Made by a program: the position numbers and the translations under genes. Below, one piece after another: positions 8,546 through 17,121 of a DNA stretch of 64,000 nt. The stretch spans positions 3,673-67,672 of the forward strand of contig DDCY01000002.1 of the NCBI GenBank assembly GCA_002335865.1. The letters are read 5' to 3'. How positions within the stretch are numbered: the stretch's first letter is position 1; every line of letters starts with the position of its first letter. The notes beneath the pieces are model-generated. The model did not search any database and was not told where the DNA came from. It worked only from the letters and a program-made list of their open reading frames with translations. The stretch is from Saprospiraceae bacterium UBA1994. GTDB lineage: Bacteria; Bacteroidota; Bacteroidia; Chitinophagales; Saprospiraceae.

Positions 8546-9742
8546 TTAATCTAGGATTTCAGTAACCTGACCCGCACCTACAGTTCTTCCACCTTCTCTA
8601 ATCGCAAAACGAAGTCCTTTCTCCATTGCGATAGTATTAAGTAGCATCACTTCCATACCAACATTATCACCAGGCATCACCATTTCAACTCCCTCAGGAA
8701 GTTTACAGTCACCCGTTACGTCAGTTGTTCTGAAATAAAACTGAGGTCTATATCCGTTGAAGAATGGAGTATGTCTACCTCCCTCATCCTTAGCTAATAC
8801 GTATACCTCACACTTAAAGTGTTTGTGTGGAGTAACTGAACTTGGCTTACAGATAATTTGTCCTCTCTTAATATCTTCTTTATTGATACCCCTAAGAAGT
8901 AGACCAGCGTTATCACCAGCTTCTCCTCTTTCTAAAATCTTTCTAAACATTTCTACTCCTGTTATAACAGACTGGAGTGGCTTCTCGTCGGCCTTCATCA
9001 TACCTACGATCTCAACAGGATCTCCAGTATTGATAACTCCCCTTTCAATTCTACCGGTAGCAACCGTACCTCTACCTGTGATAGAGAATACATCCTCGAT
9101 AGGCATTAAGAAAGGCTTATCCACATCTCTTACTGGTTCAGGAATATCAGCATCTACAGCAGCCATAAGATCTCTAATCTGTTGCTTAGCAGCAGGATCA
9201 TCTTCAAGTGCTTTAAGTGCAGAACCTGCAATTACAGAAGCGTCATCGCCTCCAAATTCATAGGCATCAAGAAGTTCTCTTACTTCCATCTCGACTAGTT
9301 CTAACATCTCTTCATCATCTACAAGGTCAACCTTGTTCATGAATACGACGATCTTTGGTACACCAACCTGACGGCATAAAAGAATGTGCTCTCTAGTCTG
9401 GGGCATAGGGCCATCAGTAGCAGCAACAACAAGAATAGCACCGTCCATCTGGGCAGCTCCTGTTACCATATTCTTTACGTAATCGGCGTGACCTGGACAA
9501 TCTACGTGTGCGTAGTGCCTATTTTCCGTCTCGTATTCTACGTGTGCAGTATTAATAGTGATACCTCTCTCCTTTTCTTCTGGAGCGGAATCAATTGAGT
9601 CGTAACTCATTTTCGTAGCAGTACCACCTTCCGATAAAACATAAGTGATAGCAGCTGTAAGAGTCGTCTTACCATGATCTACGTGACCAATAGTTCCGAT
9701 ATTGACGTGCGGTTTATTCCGCTGAAATGTTTCTTTAGCCAT
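8546..9742 (-). CDS. tuf: translation elongation factor Tu
   Basis: 398 residues. EF-Tu carries aminoacyl-tRNA to the ribosome as a GTP complex. The start is the ATG at 9742 (MAKETFQRNKPHVNIGTIGH); an in-frame extension to 9799 would run back into the upstream tRNA-like gene and is not credible. G-motifs are visible: P-loop GHVDHGKT, the effector region RGITINTAHVEYE, DCPGHADY, NKVD and GSALKAL. Domain 2 (PFLMPIEDVFSITGRGTVATG) and domain 3 follow. It lies directly behind the tRNA cluster, the conserved tufB position. Confidence 0.98.
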   Translation of the reverse strand: MAKETFQRNKPHVNIGTIGHVDHGKTTLTAAITYVLSEGGTATKMSYDSIDSAPEEKERGITINTAHVEYETENRHYAHVDCPGHADYVKNMVTGAAQMDGAILVVAATDGPMPQTREHILLCRQVGVPKIVVFMNKVDLVDDEEMLELVEMEVRELLDAYEFGGDDASVIAGSALKALEDDPAAKQQIRDLMAAVDADIPEPVRDVDKPFLMPIEDVFSITGRGTVATGRIERGVINTGDPVEIVGMMKADEKPLQSVITGVEMFRKILERGEAGDNAGLLLRGINKEDIKRGQIICKPSSVTPHKHFKCEVYVLAKDEGGRHTPFFNGYRPQFYFRTTDVTGDCKLPEGVEMVMPGDNVGMEVMLLNTIAMEKGLRFAIREGGRTVGAGQVTEILD

Positions 9743-9793
9743 CGATGTTAATTTTTTACTAGATAAATATTTTGTTAATAATAATACACTTTT

Positions 9794-9865
9794 GACCAAT
9801 GAAGGGATTTGAACCCTCGACCCCTTACCTAAAACAGAAGTGGCCTACCCCTAAACTACATTGGC
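9794..9865 (-). tRNA. divergent tRNA-like gene, identity uncertain (site normally held by tRNA-Thr)
   Basis: 72 bases on the minus strand fold partly as a tRNA: acceptor GCCAATG/CATTGGT (one G-T pair), T-arm GAGGGTTCAAATCCCTT and a plausible five-base variable loop. The D-stem (GTTT/GGCC) has a mismatch at 11-24 and two G-U pairs. The anticodon stem (CTTCT/GTAAG) has a C-U mismatch and a U-G pair, giving loop GTTTTAG and anticodon TTT by strict counting; shifting by one or two bases gives TTA or TAG. In the common order a tRNA-Thr(GGT) stands between tRNA-Gly and tuf, but no GGT loop can be drawn here. It may be a decayed or very divergent tRNA. Confidence 0.5.
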
Positions 9866-9901
9866 ATAGCTAAGGAGATGTAATATATAAAGAAAAACTA
9901 G

Positions 9902-9974
9902 AGCGGAAGACGAGACTCGAACCCGCGACCCTCAGCTTGGAAGGCTGATGCTCTACCAACTGAGCTACTTCCGC
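9902..9974 (-). tRNA. tRNA-Gly (TCC)
   Basis: 73 bases; acceptor GCGGAAG/CTTCCGC, D-arm GCTCAGTTGGTAGAGC, anticodon stem TCAGC/GCTGA with loop CTTCCAA giving anticodon TCC, T-arm GCGGGTTCGAGTCTCGT. It lies in the Thr-Tyr-Gly-(x)-tuf cluster. Confidence 0.96.
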
Positions 9975-10012
9975 TAATAATAATTCTATAGTTTTTACGG
10001 TTCAAGTAAATG

Positions 10013-10094
10013 TGGGGGTGGTAGGATTCGAACCTACTCAGCCGAAACATTGGATTTACAGTCCAACCCACCTCTCCAACTGTGGCGCACCCCC
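10013..10094 (-). tRNA. tRNA-Tyr (GTA)
   Basis: 82 bases with the long variable arm expected of bacterial tyrosine tRNA. Acceptor GGGGGTG/CACCCCC, anticodon stem TTGGA/TCCAA with loop CTGTAAA giving anticodon GTA, T-arm GTAGGTTCGAATCCTAC, discriminator A. Confidence 0.96.
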
Positions 10095-10119
10095 TCCTTA
10101 TTCTTTCGTAAAAACGGTG

Positions 10120-10193
10120 AGCCGATGGAGGGATTCGAACCCCCGACCCGCTGATTACAAATCAGCTGCTCTGGCCAACTGAGCTACATCGGC
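10120..10193 (-). tRNA. tRNA-Thr (TGT)
   Basis: 74 bases; acceptor GCCGATG/CATCGGC, D-arm GCTCAGTTGGCCAGAGC, anticodon stem GCTGA/TCAGC with loop TTTGTAA giving anticodon TGT, T-arm GGGGGTTCGAATCCCTC. It is the first tRNA of the cluster and lies about 60 bases after a promoter-like TATTTTTG. Confidence 0.96.
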
Positions 10194-10252
10194 AAAACAA
10201 TAATTTTATTAATAAAATCCTTTGACTTTATAGCTTTTCTCGAAAAACGATG

Positions 10253-10281
10253 CAAAAATAGGAGTTTTATCAATAAACAAA
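10253..10281 (-). promoter_or_regulatory. candidate Bacteroidota promoter for the tRNA-tuf transcript
   Basis: On the minus strand TATTTTTG (10253-10260) fits the -7 consensus TAnnTTTG, with TTTG (10278-10281) 17 bases upstream as a possible -33 element. The tRNA-Thr gene begins about 60 bases downstream. The spacing is a little short, so this is a moderate-confidence call. Confidence 0.5.
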
Positions 10282-10354
10282 AACTATTATTGGTATTTTT
10301 TGGAAAGATTTTGGACGGAACAAAACTACAGTATCATAAGTATCTGAAAGTCAT

Positions 10355-10666
10355 CTATTTCGATACTCTCAGCCTTTCTTTATATTTCAAAATTTGTTTC
10401 TTTAGACCGCCTGCAGCTTGATCATAAGCCGCTTCAAAAGATTTATCTGCGCCACTTGCAAGCAATGTTTTGCCTGGAACCCTCAATTTGAGGTCTACTT
10501 GCTTATCTTTTATCTGTCCTGCGTTCTCTAATTTTAGGTAAACATCTATAGATTGTATGTTATCGAAATAATTTTCTGCTTTTGCTAATTTGATAGATAT
10601 ATAATCCAGTAAGGATTTATCTGCAGTAAATTGTGGAGTTTCGAAATTAATTTTTAGTCTACTCAT
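10355..10666 (-). CDS. hpf: ribosome hibernation promoting factor, short HPF/YfiA (RaiA) type
   Basis: 103 residues, the short form without the C-terminal dimerising domain. Such proteins bind the decoding channel of resting ribosomes. The beta-alpha-beta fold is recognisable from INFETPQFTADKSLLDYI, DVYLKLENAGQIKDKQVDLK and KSFEAAYDQAAGGLKKQI, with a basic tail. It lies between the tRNA cluster and the xerC-type gene on the same strand. A 10-pair inverted repeat separates it from xerC. Confidence 0.88.
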   Translation of the reverse strand: MSRLKINFETPQFTADKSLLDYISIKLAKAENYFDNIQSIDVYLKLENAGQIKDKQVDLKLRVPGKTLLASGADKSFEAAYDQAAGGLKKQILKYKERLRVSK

Positions 10667-10720
10667 AAATCTTTTTTGATGAAAAAAATTGCTTGTAATT
10701 TTTTCGGGTTAAATTTTAAT

Positions 10721-10753
10721 ATTGATATTATTAAGATAGGATTTAATATCAAT
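10721..10753 (-). other. inverted repeat between xerC-type gene and hpf
   Basis: ATTGATATTA (10721-10730) and TAATATCAAT (10744-10753) form a perfect 10-pair AT-rich stem with a 13-base loop. On the minus strand it lies after the recombinase stop and about 55 bases before the hpf start. It could be a weak terminator (no U-run) or an operator for hpf; I cannot choose. Confidence 0.35.
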
Positions 10754-10786
10754 TACATAAATTCTAATATTTGTATTACACCAAAA

Positions 10787-11674
10787 TTACGCTTTTGGAT
10801 GAGATCTACTATAAACGTCTTTCAGCTTCTCAATTGAATTATGAGTATATACTTGAGTTGCAGCCAAGCTTGCATGGCCGAGTAACTCCTTTATCGTATT
10901 GAGCTCTGCACCATTATTCGCCATATGTGTCGCGAAGGTATGTCGCAGGATGTGTGGGCTTTTCTTCGTACTTGTAGCCATGCTTACCAAAACCCTATTT
11001 ACAACGTTATATACCAATTTAGGGTACATAGGTTTGCCTTTATCTGTAAGCAGTAAAAAAGATTCCCTGCATTCGAAGCTTTGATTCCTGATCTGGATAT
11101 ACTTTCTGATCTTGGTCAACAAATCATTGGTAACCGGAATAATTCTTTGCTTGTTTCCCTTCCCAACAACGGCAATTCTCTTCTGAGCATAGTCTACACT
11201 CTCATCAGTAAGCCCAATTAACTCTGATTTACGCATACCTGTATTGTACAAAAGGAGCATAATTATGTAGTTTCTTGCCTCACAATATGTATTCCCAAAC
11301 GATATCGAATCGAAGAGTATTGCTATATCTGTCTTACTTACATAATCTGGTAATCTCCTTGGTATTTTGGGAGAAATCACCTTAAGCATCGGATTTTTGT
11401 CCACAATGGATTTCTTGACCAAATACTTATAAAACGATCTTAATGAAGATATCTTTCTATTAACCGACTTGGCTGACATTCCGTTTTTCATAAGATCTAC
11501 AATATACGATCGGATATGGAAAAATGATATTTTCCGAATATCCTTTATTTCATAGGTCTCTAAAACGTATTTAGCCGCAGAAGAAAGGTCGTTTTTATAC
11601 GATATCACAGTATACTTTGAAAATCGCTTCTGTGAAGATAGGTATAGTAAGAAATTGTCAATCAACTCTTTCAT
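10787..11674 (-). CDS. xerC: tyrosine recombinase, XerC/XerD type
   Basis: 295 residues, the normal length for XerC/D, which resolves chromosome dimers at dif. An N-terminal SAM-like core-binding domain (about 1-90) is followed by the catalytic domain with all expected residues: Arg148 (NTGMRKSEL), Lys172 (GKGNKQR), His241 and Arg244 (HILRHTFATH), His267 (LGHASLAATQVYTH) and nucleophile Tyr276. No integrase-specific context such as an attachment site is present, so a housekeeping role is likely. A TATATTTG -7 box ends four bases before the ATG, predicting an almost leaderless message. Confidence 0.88.
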   Translation of the reverse strand: MKELIDNFLLYLSSQKRFSKYTVISYKNDLSSAAKYVLETYEIKDIRKISFFHIRSYIVDLMKNGMSAKSVNRKISSLRSFYKYLVKKSIVDKNPMLKVISPKIPRRLPDYVSKTDIAILFDSISFGNTYCEARNYIIMLLLYNTGMRKSELIGLTDESVDYAQKRIAVVGKGNKQRIIPVTNDLLTKIRKYIQIRNQSFECRESFLLLTDKGKPMYPKLVYNVVNRVLVSMATSTKKSPHILRHTFATHMANNGAELNTIKELLGHASLAATQVYTHNSIEKLKDVYSRSHPKA

Positions 11675-11678
11675 ATTA

Positions 11679-11686
11679 CAAATATA
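11679..11686 (-). promoter_or_regulatory. -7 promoter box (TATATTTG) of the xerC-type gene
   Basis: TATATTTG on the minus strand matches TAnnTTTG exactly and ends four bases before the ATG at 11674. A TTG lies 16 bases upstream as a possible -33 element. A start point a few bases beyond the box would coincide with the ATG, so translation may be leaderless. Confidence 0.55.
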
Positions 11687-11783
11687 ACTAATATGACTTT
11701 AACAATAGAAATAGTTGATATTTTACTATTTAGTCAAATTAAGTATTTTATCTTAACGTTATATTAAATACTGATATTTTACC

Positions 11784-13553
11784 ATGAAGCAGATAGCACT
11801 TTTAAGTATCATAATATTCAGGATAGCTGCAATTGATCTTTACTCTCAAGATGTCAATTATCAAGACCTTGCTCTAAGTCAAGGAATCGATCATACATTT
11901 AGTAATAATACCAATGGATCTGGAGTGAGTTTTGTAGACTTCGACGGAGATGGGTTAGATGATATAACTCTCGGAACAAATGAAGATGACGTAATTCATT
12001 TTTATAAAAATACCGGAACTGGCTTCGTTAGATTAAATAATCTAATTGATCTCCAAGAAAATACAAAAAGTATACTCTGGGTAGATTACGACAATGATGG
12101 TGATAAAGATGTTTTTATAGGAGCCTATCAAAGTCCAAATAAACTATTTAGAAATGAAGGAGAAATGAATTTTTTGGATGTAACTATACAAAGCAATCTT
12201 CCTGCAGCTGATAGCTTAAATACTTTCGGCGCCATTTGGGGAGATTATGATAGAGATGGTTGGTTAGACTTATATTATAGCGCTAGAATCAATTCTGCAG
12301 ATCAAGGTGTACACCGAAATAGACTTTGGAAGAATATGGCTGATGGTACTTTTATGGAAGTTACTAATTTCGCTAATGCTGGAGATGAAGGAAGACTGCC
12401 CTTTTGCTCAGCCTTTGTTGATATGAACAATGACTTGTGGCCAGACATCTATACTGCCAATGACAAGAAAAAGCGAAATACACTTTTATTGAATAATGCC
12501 AATGGATTGTTTACTGACATAAGCGAAGAAAGTGGAGCGGGTATAGAAATGGATGCAATGTGTGTAGCTCCAGGAGATTATAATAACGATGGACGATTAG
12601 ATATATATCTAAGTAATATTGCCACTGGCGGAAAATTACTAACTAACCAGAGCAATGGAGATGAATGTGTAGTAATAGAAAATGCGGAAGAGACTATGGT
12701 AGCTATGAGTGGCGGTATAGGCTGGGGATCTGTATTTGTAGATGTAAACAACGATGGCTGGGAAGATTTATATGTCAGTGGAATGCTTATCAGCAATGAT
12801 CAATACAGCAGTCAATTATTTGTTAATGATGGGCTAGGAGCATTTAGCGAAGATGACTTTGGATTTGTTGGTGACACTGTACGAAGCTTTAATAATGCTA
12901 TTGGTGATATAGATAATGATGGCCAAATGGAAATCATGGTAATTAACTCTGCTGGTTTTAATTCACAACTATGGAAAGCGGAAAAACCTGATGCTAACTG
13001 GCTAAAAGTAAACTTAGAAGGTACTGTAAGTAATCGTGATGGCATAGGAGCTTGGATATCGTTATATACTGAAGACAATGAGCAAACAAGATATACTACC
13101 TGTGGCAATGGATTTATGGGACAAAACAGTGAAAATATACACTTTGGTCTTGCTGACTTAGAGGCTATAGACTCATTGACCGTAACTTGGCCTACTGGAC
13201 ATATTGATAGATACTATGATATTCAAGCTAGCCAGATTCTAAAAAGTATTGAGGGTGAAACGAACAATGGAATAGTTAATATTGACAGTGACATTAACAT
13301 CATCAGCGATATAGGAGAACATGATAATTTCGAAAGTGAAATAAACATATATCCAAACCCATTCGAAGATTTCATAATAATAGAATCATCGTTGCAAATT
13401 TCAGATTTGAGGATGTATGACATGCAAGGAAGATTAGTTTCACAACAAAAAGAGAATGTCATTTCAACAATCGGACTTAATAGTGGTCTTTATACATTGG
13501 TAATAATAGATGGCAAGCAAAAAACAGAGACAAGGAAAATAATTAAGTTATGA
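11784..13553 (+). CDS. secreted FG-GAP/VCBS repeat protein with ASPIC/UnbV domain and T9SS tail
   Basis: 589 residues. A signal peptide (about 1-20) precedes FG-GAP/VCBS-type repeats with calcium-binding DxDxDG-like loops (VDFDGDGLDD, VDYDNDGDKD, GDYDRDGWLD, VDVNNDGWED), predicted to form a beta-propeller. At about residues 410-490 there is an ASPIC/UnbV domain (NRDGIGAWISL ... HFGLADLEAIDSLTVTWPTG). The last 75 residues are a type A T9SS sorting domain beginning INIYPNPFEDF and ending TRKIIKL, so the product is expected on the cell surface or secreted. The partner gene overlaps its stop by four bases (ATGA). The role is unknown; relatives bind cations or carbohydrates. Confidence 0.88.
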   Translation: MKQIALLSIIIFRIAAIDLYSQDVNYQDLALSQGIDHTFSNNTNGSGVSFVDFDGDGLDDITLGTNEDDVIHFYKNTGTGFVRLNNLIDLQENTKSILWVDYDNDGDKDVFIGAYQSPNKLFRNEGEMNFLDVTIQSNLPAADSLNTFGAIWGDYDRDGWLDLYYSARINSADQGVHRNRLWKNMADGTFMEVTNFANAGDEGRLPFCSAFVDMNNDLWPDIYTANDKKKRNTLLLNNANGLFTDISEESGAGIEMDAMCVAPGDYNNDGRLDIYLSNIATGGKLLTNQSNGDECVVIENAEETMVAMSGGIGWGSVFVDVNNDGWEDLYVSGMLISNDQYSSQLFVNDGLGAFSEDDFGFVGDTVRSFNNAIGDIDNDGQMEIMVINSAGFNSQLWKAEKPDANWLKVNLEGTVSNRDGIGAWISLYTEDNEQTRYTTCGNGFMGQNSENIHFGLADLEAIDSLTVTWPTGHIDRYYDIQASQILKSIEGETNNGIVNIDSDINIISDIGEHDNFESEINIYPNPFEDFIIIESSLQISDLRMYDMQGRLVSQQKENVISTIGLNSGLYTLVIIDGKQKTETRKIIKL

Positions 13554-15412
13554 TTAAAAGAATAATATTCATTGGATTCTATGTGATAATGAGTCATCTA
13601 TCCAATGGTCAAGAATTTAGAAAAAGTCAAGATTCTGCAGGGATCGATTACAATTTTGCACAGAAAACTTATAATGGTGGTGGAGCTGCTTGGGTGGATC
13701 TAGATAACGATGGTGATGATGATCTATATTTAGTAGGTGGTGACAAAACAGACAAAATATACATTAATAATGGTAATGGCACATTTGACGAATTGGCTAA
13801 TCCTGGTCTTGAGCAAACAGAAAATTTTTATACCACTGGTGTTATTTACGGTGATCTAGATAATGATGGAGACAAAGATGTATTTGTCAACACTTACTTT
13901 TCTGATACCGAAGCATTTTGCAAAAATTTGCTATATATAAATAACGGTGACCTTACATTTACAGAGAGTTGGGAATGGGATAGAGAGGAAGATAAAAGTA
14001 TGACAATGGGCAGCGTGTTTATTGATTACAATCTAGATGGCCTACTCGATATATATACTGTCAATTATGTGGAAGTAGCACAATTTACTTTTGACGATCA
14101 AAACATGATAAATGGTTTTGACCATGAATGTTTCGTTAATCGTATGTATAGAAATGATGGCAATCTCAACTTCACGGATGTCACCGACGAACAAGGATTA
14201 GGTAATAATGGATGTGCTTTGGCAGTTACGGCTACAGATTACGACGGTGATCATGATCTTGACCTGTTACTAGGTAACGATTTTGGACCTTTTCTTCAAG
14301 GTAATCGCATGTATCAAAATGATAGAGTCAATAACATTTTTAAAGAACAATCTGAAGAGTTAGGGGCTAATACTGAGATGTTTTCAATGGGCATAGCAGT
14401 AGCTGATTATGATAATGATCTAGATCTTGACTATTATATTTCAAACCTTGCTGCTAATGTATTACTAGAAAATAATGACGGCATCTTCAATAATGTATCT
14501 GAGATAGCACAAGTAAAAAACACATATGCATATGGAGATTCAACATTGACAGTAAGTTGGGGGAATCTTTTTGCTGATATTGACAATGATGGTGATGAAG
14601 ATCTATTTGTGGCAAATGGATATGTACCCGCACCTGAATCATTAGCTACTACTAGCATATTGGATCCTGATCGACTTTTTGTTAACAATGGCGACAAAAC
14701 TTTTACAATGTTAGACAGTACAATAGGAATAACTAATGAATTTCCATCGAGGGGTGCTGCGTATTCTGATTACGATATGGATGGAGACATTGATATCCTA
14801 TCTGTAGTATTTGACAAGCCTAATTTTGGTGAAAATACTCAAACAGTTCTTTATGAGAACATTACTGAAAACGACAACAACTGGATTGGTGTTATTTTAG
14901 AAGGCACCCAAGTCAATAAAGATGCATTTGGTTCTAAAATATACGTACACACACCTAACAACATCTATCTTAGAGAATTAAGTGGTGGAGCTAGTTTTTG
15001 CTCACAACATACTAGTACTTTACATATAGGTATTGGACTTGAAACTCAAGTAGATAGCATTGTAGTTATTTGGACTGGTGGTAAGAACCAACAAACAGAG
15101 CAGAACATTCTGACGAATACAATAACAAAAATAGTAGAGAATATGACTGTTGCTGTTGATAATTTAAATTTATCAACGCTTAGTGCATATCCAAATCCAA
15201 CTAGAGGAAATGTAACAATCCTCCTTCCCGATCATGTAAATGGTATATCTCAAGTAAATGTATTTAATGCGCAAGGCGCAAGAGTATTTTTAGGGTATGA
15301 ACATAGTGAGAATAAAATTAAACTTGATCTGAATAGTCAATTTGGATATTATTTAGTGCAAATAATAGACAAACACGGGAAAATATTCCAAAGCAAAATT
15401 ATGAAAATCTAA
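13550..15412 (+). CDS. second FG-GAP/ASPIC-UnbV protein with T9SS tail, coupled to the first
   Basis: 620 residues, a diverged paralogue of the preceding gene with the same order of parts: signal peptide, FG-GAP repeats (VDLDNDGDDD, GDLDNDGDKD, TDYDGDHDLD, ADIDNDGDED, SDYDMDGDID), an ASPIC/UnbV-type domain near 445-525 (NKDAFGSKIYVH, LHIGIGLETQVDSIVVIW) and a C-terminal sorting domain starting SAYPNPTRG. Its ATG overlaps the upstream stop, implying translational coupling and perhaps a 1:1 pair. Its 3' end overlaps the convergent arylsulfotransferase-like gene by four bases. Function not known. Confidence 0.87.
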   Translation: MIKRIIFIGFYVIMSHLSNGQEFRKSQDSAGIDYNFAQKTYNGGGAAWVDLDNDGDDDLYLVGGDKTDKIYINNGNGTFDELANPGLEQTENFYTTGVIYGDLDNDGDKDVFVNTYFSDTEAFCKNLLYINNGDLTFTESWEWDREEDKSMTMGSVFIDYNLDGLLDIYTVNYVEVAQFTFDDQNMINGFDHECFVNRMYRNDGNLNFTDVTDEQGLGNNGCALAVTATDYDGDHDLDLLLGNDFGPFLQGNRMYQNDRVNNIFKEQSEELGANTEMFSMGIAVADYDNDLDLDYYISNLAANVLLENNDGIFNNVSEIAQVKNTYAYGDSTLTVSWGNLFADIDNDGDEDLFVANGYVPAPESLATTSILDPDRLFVNNGDKTFTMLDSTIGITNEFPSRGAAYSDYDMDGDIDILSVVFDKPNFGENTQTVLYENITENDNNWIGVILEGTQVNKDAFGSKIYVHTPNNIYLRELSGGASFCSQHTSTLHIGIGLETQVDSIVVIWTGGKNQQTEQNILTNTITKIVENMTVAVDNLNLSTLSAYPNPTRGNVTILLPDHVNGISQVNVFNAQGARVFLGYEHSENKIKLDLNSQFGYYLVQIIDKHGKIFQSKIMKI

Positions 15413-17049
15413 ATTTTCACAAATGAATAGCTCTCTTTATCACTTAGGATAATATATATCCCTGGATCTAATTTTTGAATGTTTAAAGTAGGCGAATCCT
15501 TAATAGCGCTAGTAGTCAAAACTGAGTTCCCGTAGACATCGAGAATTGTAAGAGGATCTCCTGCTTTTAAAGTAGTCAATGTTATATTAAATGAAGATGG
15601 ATTAGGAAAGACACCATATTCATTTATTTTATTAACATCTGTAGATAACGGATTACAAAACAGGTCACTTGGCATCAATTCAATATATCCTTTAGGAGAT
15701 AAATCCTTGTCTTCGAAACCAATATAGTCTGCTGGATACTTCCGGCCTGAGAAAGTGAAATTATCAGACACTTGAAGAATATCTCCTTGATCTATAGCTA
15801 CTCCATTACGCATAGGTACAAAGTACTCCCAAACAGGATCATCATCAGAAGTAAGTTCCATAGTCCTACCTTGCCTTCCAGCGTGAAGAAGAAAATTACC
15901 ATTAGGTAGTAATTGAAAATTAGAGGCTGCGGCTGACAATTGCTTTACTGTATCTGGATGGCTTATAGTTTGATAAATGTTATTAGGCAAATATGTTCCT
16001 TCTCCCATTTTATAGATGCCATCTACCACGGTAGGGCTTAATATGGCACCCAAACTATATTCAGAATTTATAAAATTGTTATAAACAGATATCATATTAA
16101 AAAACTCTGACGAAGAGTGAAATGTTTCATCCAACCAATTAGCATCATGCTGATAATAAAAATGTCTATCAATGAATTCTCCTTTTTTGTATGCATGATC
16201 ATTACCCCATCGAAATAGTAAATCTCCACCAATACCATATAGACCTCCTGTGTCCGAGGCAGCCTCCTCTTTTGTAGTACTATGATCTACAATCCAGACT
16301 TCTTGAAAATTTCGAACCGAAATAAGTATCTGATCAAGCTCCTCATTATAATCGATTGAATTAGTGTGCATCCAATCCTGGCGACCGAATGAAAATTCTT
16401 GGTAATTGATATCTATTAACTGAGGATTATCAGGAACAGAACCGAAGTTATTTTTTTCTGAATCTAAATCCTGAATAGTGTGATCCCAAGCACGCCATTC
16501 CCAAACAATTTCGTTGGTGGCCGTATCTATCTCAATTATTTTATCTGGCCAAAGTTCTCTTTGATTATTAATCGATGTATCAAATCCCATTGCAACGATC
16601 TCTTCAAGAAAATGCCTATCCAATGCTATTGCTAAAACATTGCCATTGGGCATCATATGTATATCATGATGTTGCAATTGAAGACTATCTCTTATGATGT
16701 ATCTCCATTTCAGCTCATTCTCCCAAGATCGAATCTCAATAATACCACCTGATCCTCCTGTACCTATACTTGGTTCGGTAGTGATGGAAGGGTCAAACTT
16801 ACTTATCAACAAACTTCCATCTTCCAAGATATACTGATCGGCTCCTAGCCCTGCCATTGGATTATCTGTCCATTTATTAACCACTTGCCCACAATTATCT
16901 ATTAAATATGTGGTAGATTGTTTATTGGGCGTATAGACTGTGTAACCCTCTAGAGCCAAGGATTCATCTAATAACAATGTACCAACGGTATTTTGAGCAA
17001 TCATTAGTTGCGCAATAATAAAAAAACATAAAATAAAAAAGTACTTCAT
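15409..17049 (-). CDS. arylsulfotransferase (ASST)-like secreted protein with T9SS tail
   Basis: 546 residues from the ATG at 17049; the upstream TTG at 17058 is less likely because the signal peptide begins MKYFFILCFFIIAQ. The body matches the aryl-sulfate sulfotransferase propeller family: HDIHMMPNGNVLAIALD, EIVWEWRAWDHTIQD, DWMHTNSIDYNEELDQILIS and HAGRQGRTMEL. Family enzymes transfer sulfate between phenols through a histidine intermediate; I did not map the catalytic His with certainty. A sorting domain starts near FPNPSSFNITL. It is convergent with the FG-GAP pair and follows the terminator of the SusCD operon. Many Bacteroidota members of this family have no tested activity. Confidence 0.82.
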   Translation of the reverse strand: MKYFFILCFFIIAQLMIAQNTVGTLLLDESLALEGYTVYTPNKQSTTYLIDNCGQVVNKWTDNPMAGLGADQYILEDGSLLISKFDPSITTEPSIGTGGSGGIIEIRSWENELKWRYIIRDSLQLQHHDIHMMPNGNVLAIALDRHFLEEIVAMGFDTSINNQRELWPDKIIEIDTATNEIVWEWRAWDHTIQDLDSEKNNFGSVPDNPQLIDINYQEFSFGRQDWMHTNSIDYNEELDQILISVRNFQEVWIVDHSTTKEEAASDTGGLYGIGGDLLFRWGNDHAYKKGEFIDRHFYYQHDANWLDETFHSSSEFFNMISVYNNFINSEYSLGAILSPTVVDGIYKMGEGTYLPNNIYQTISHPDTVKQLSAAASNFQLLPNGNFLLHAGRQGRTMELTSDDDPVWEYFVPMRNGVAIDQGDILQVSDNFTFSGRKYPADYIGFEDKDLSPKGYIELMPSDLFCNPLSTDVNKINEYGVFPNPSSFNITLTTLKAGDPLTILDVYGNSVLTTSAIKDSPTLNIQKLDPGIYIILSDKESYSFVKI

Positions 17050-17058
17050 ATTGAACAA

Positions 17059-17090
17059 TGAAAAAAGGAGAAGATCAATTGATCTTCTCC
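17059..17090 (-). terminator. Rho-independent terminator of the SusCD operon
   Basis: A perfect 24-base palindrome (17067-17090, arm GGAGAAGATCAA) is followed on the minus strand by TTTTTT. It lies about 30 bases after the stop of the last lipoprotein gene and just before the arylsulfotransferase-like ATG at 17049. Confidence 0.85.
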
Positions 17091-17121
17091 CATTTATTAT
17101 CTGAAAGTTAATTACTTAAAC

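Noticed and set aside
8757..9263. 168-codon plus-strand frame opposite tuf
   Set aside because: It is antisense to the highly conserved EF-Tu coding sequence and exists because of tuf codon bias; the peptide is unlike any protein I know.
9743..9799. 19-codon N-terminal extension of EF-Tu
   Set aside because: It would overlap the tRNA-like gene, and the conserved protein begins MAKETFQRNKPHVN at 9742.
10787..11674. Integron or phage integrase interpretation of the tyrosine recombinase
   Set aside because: Length and motifs match housekeeping XerC/D and no attachment site, cassette array or phage gene lies nearby.
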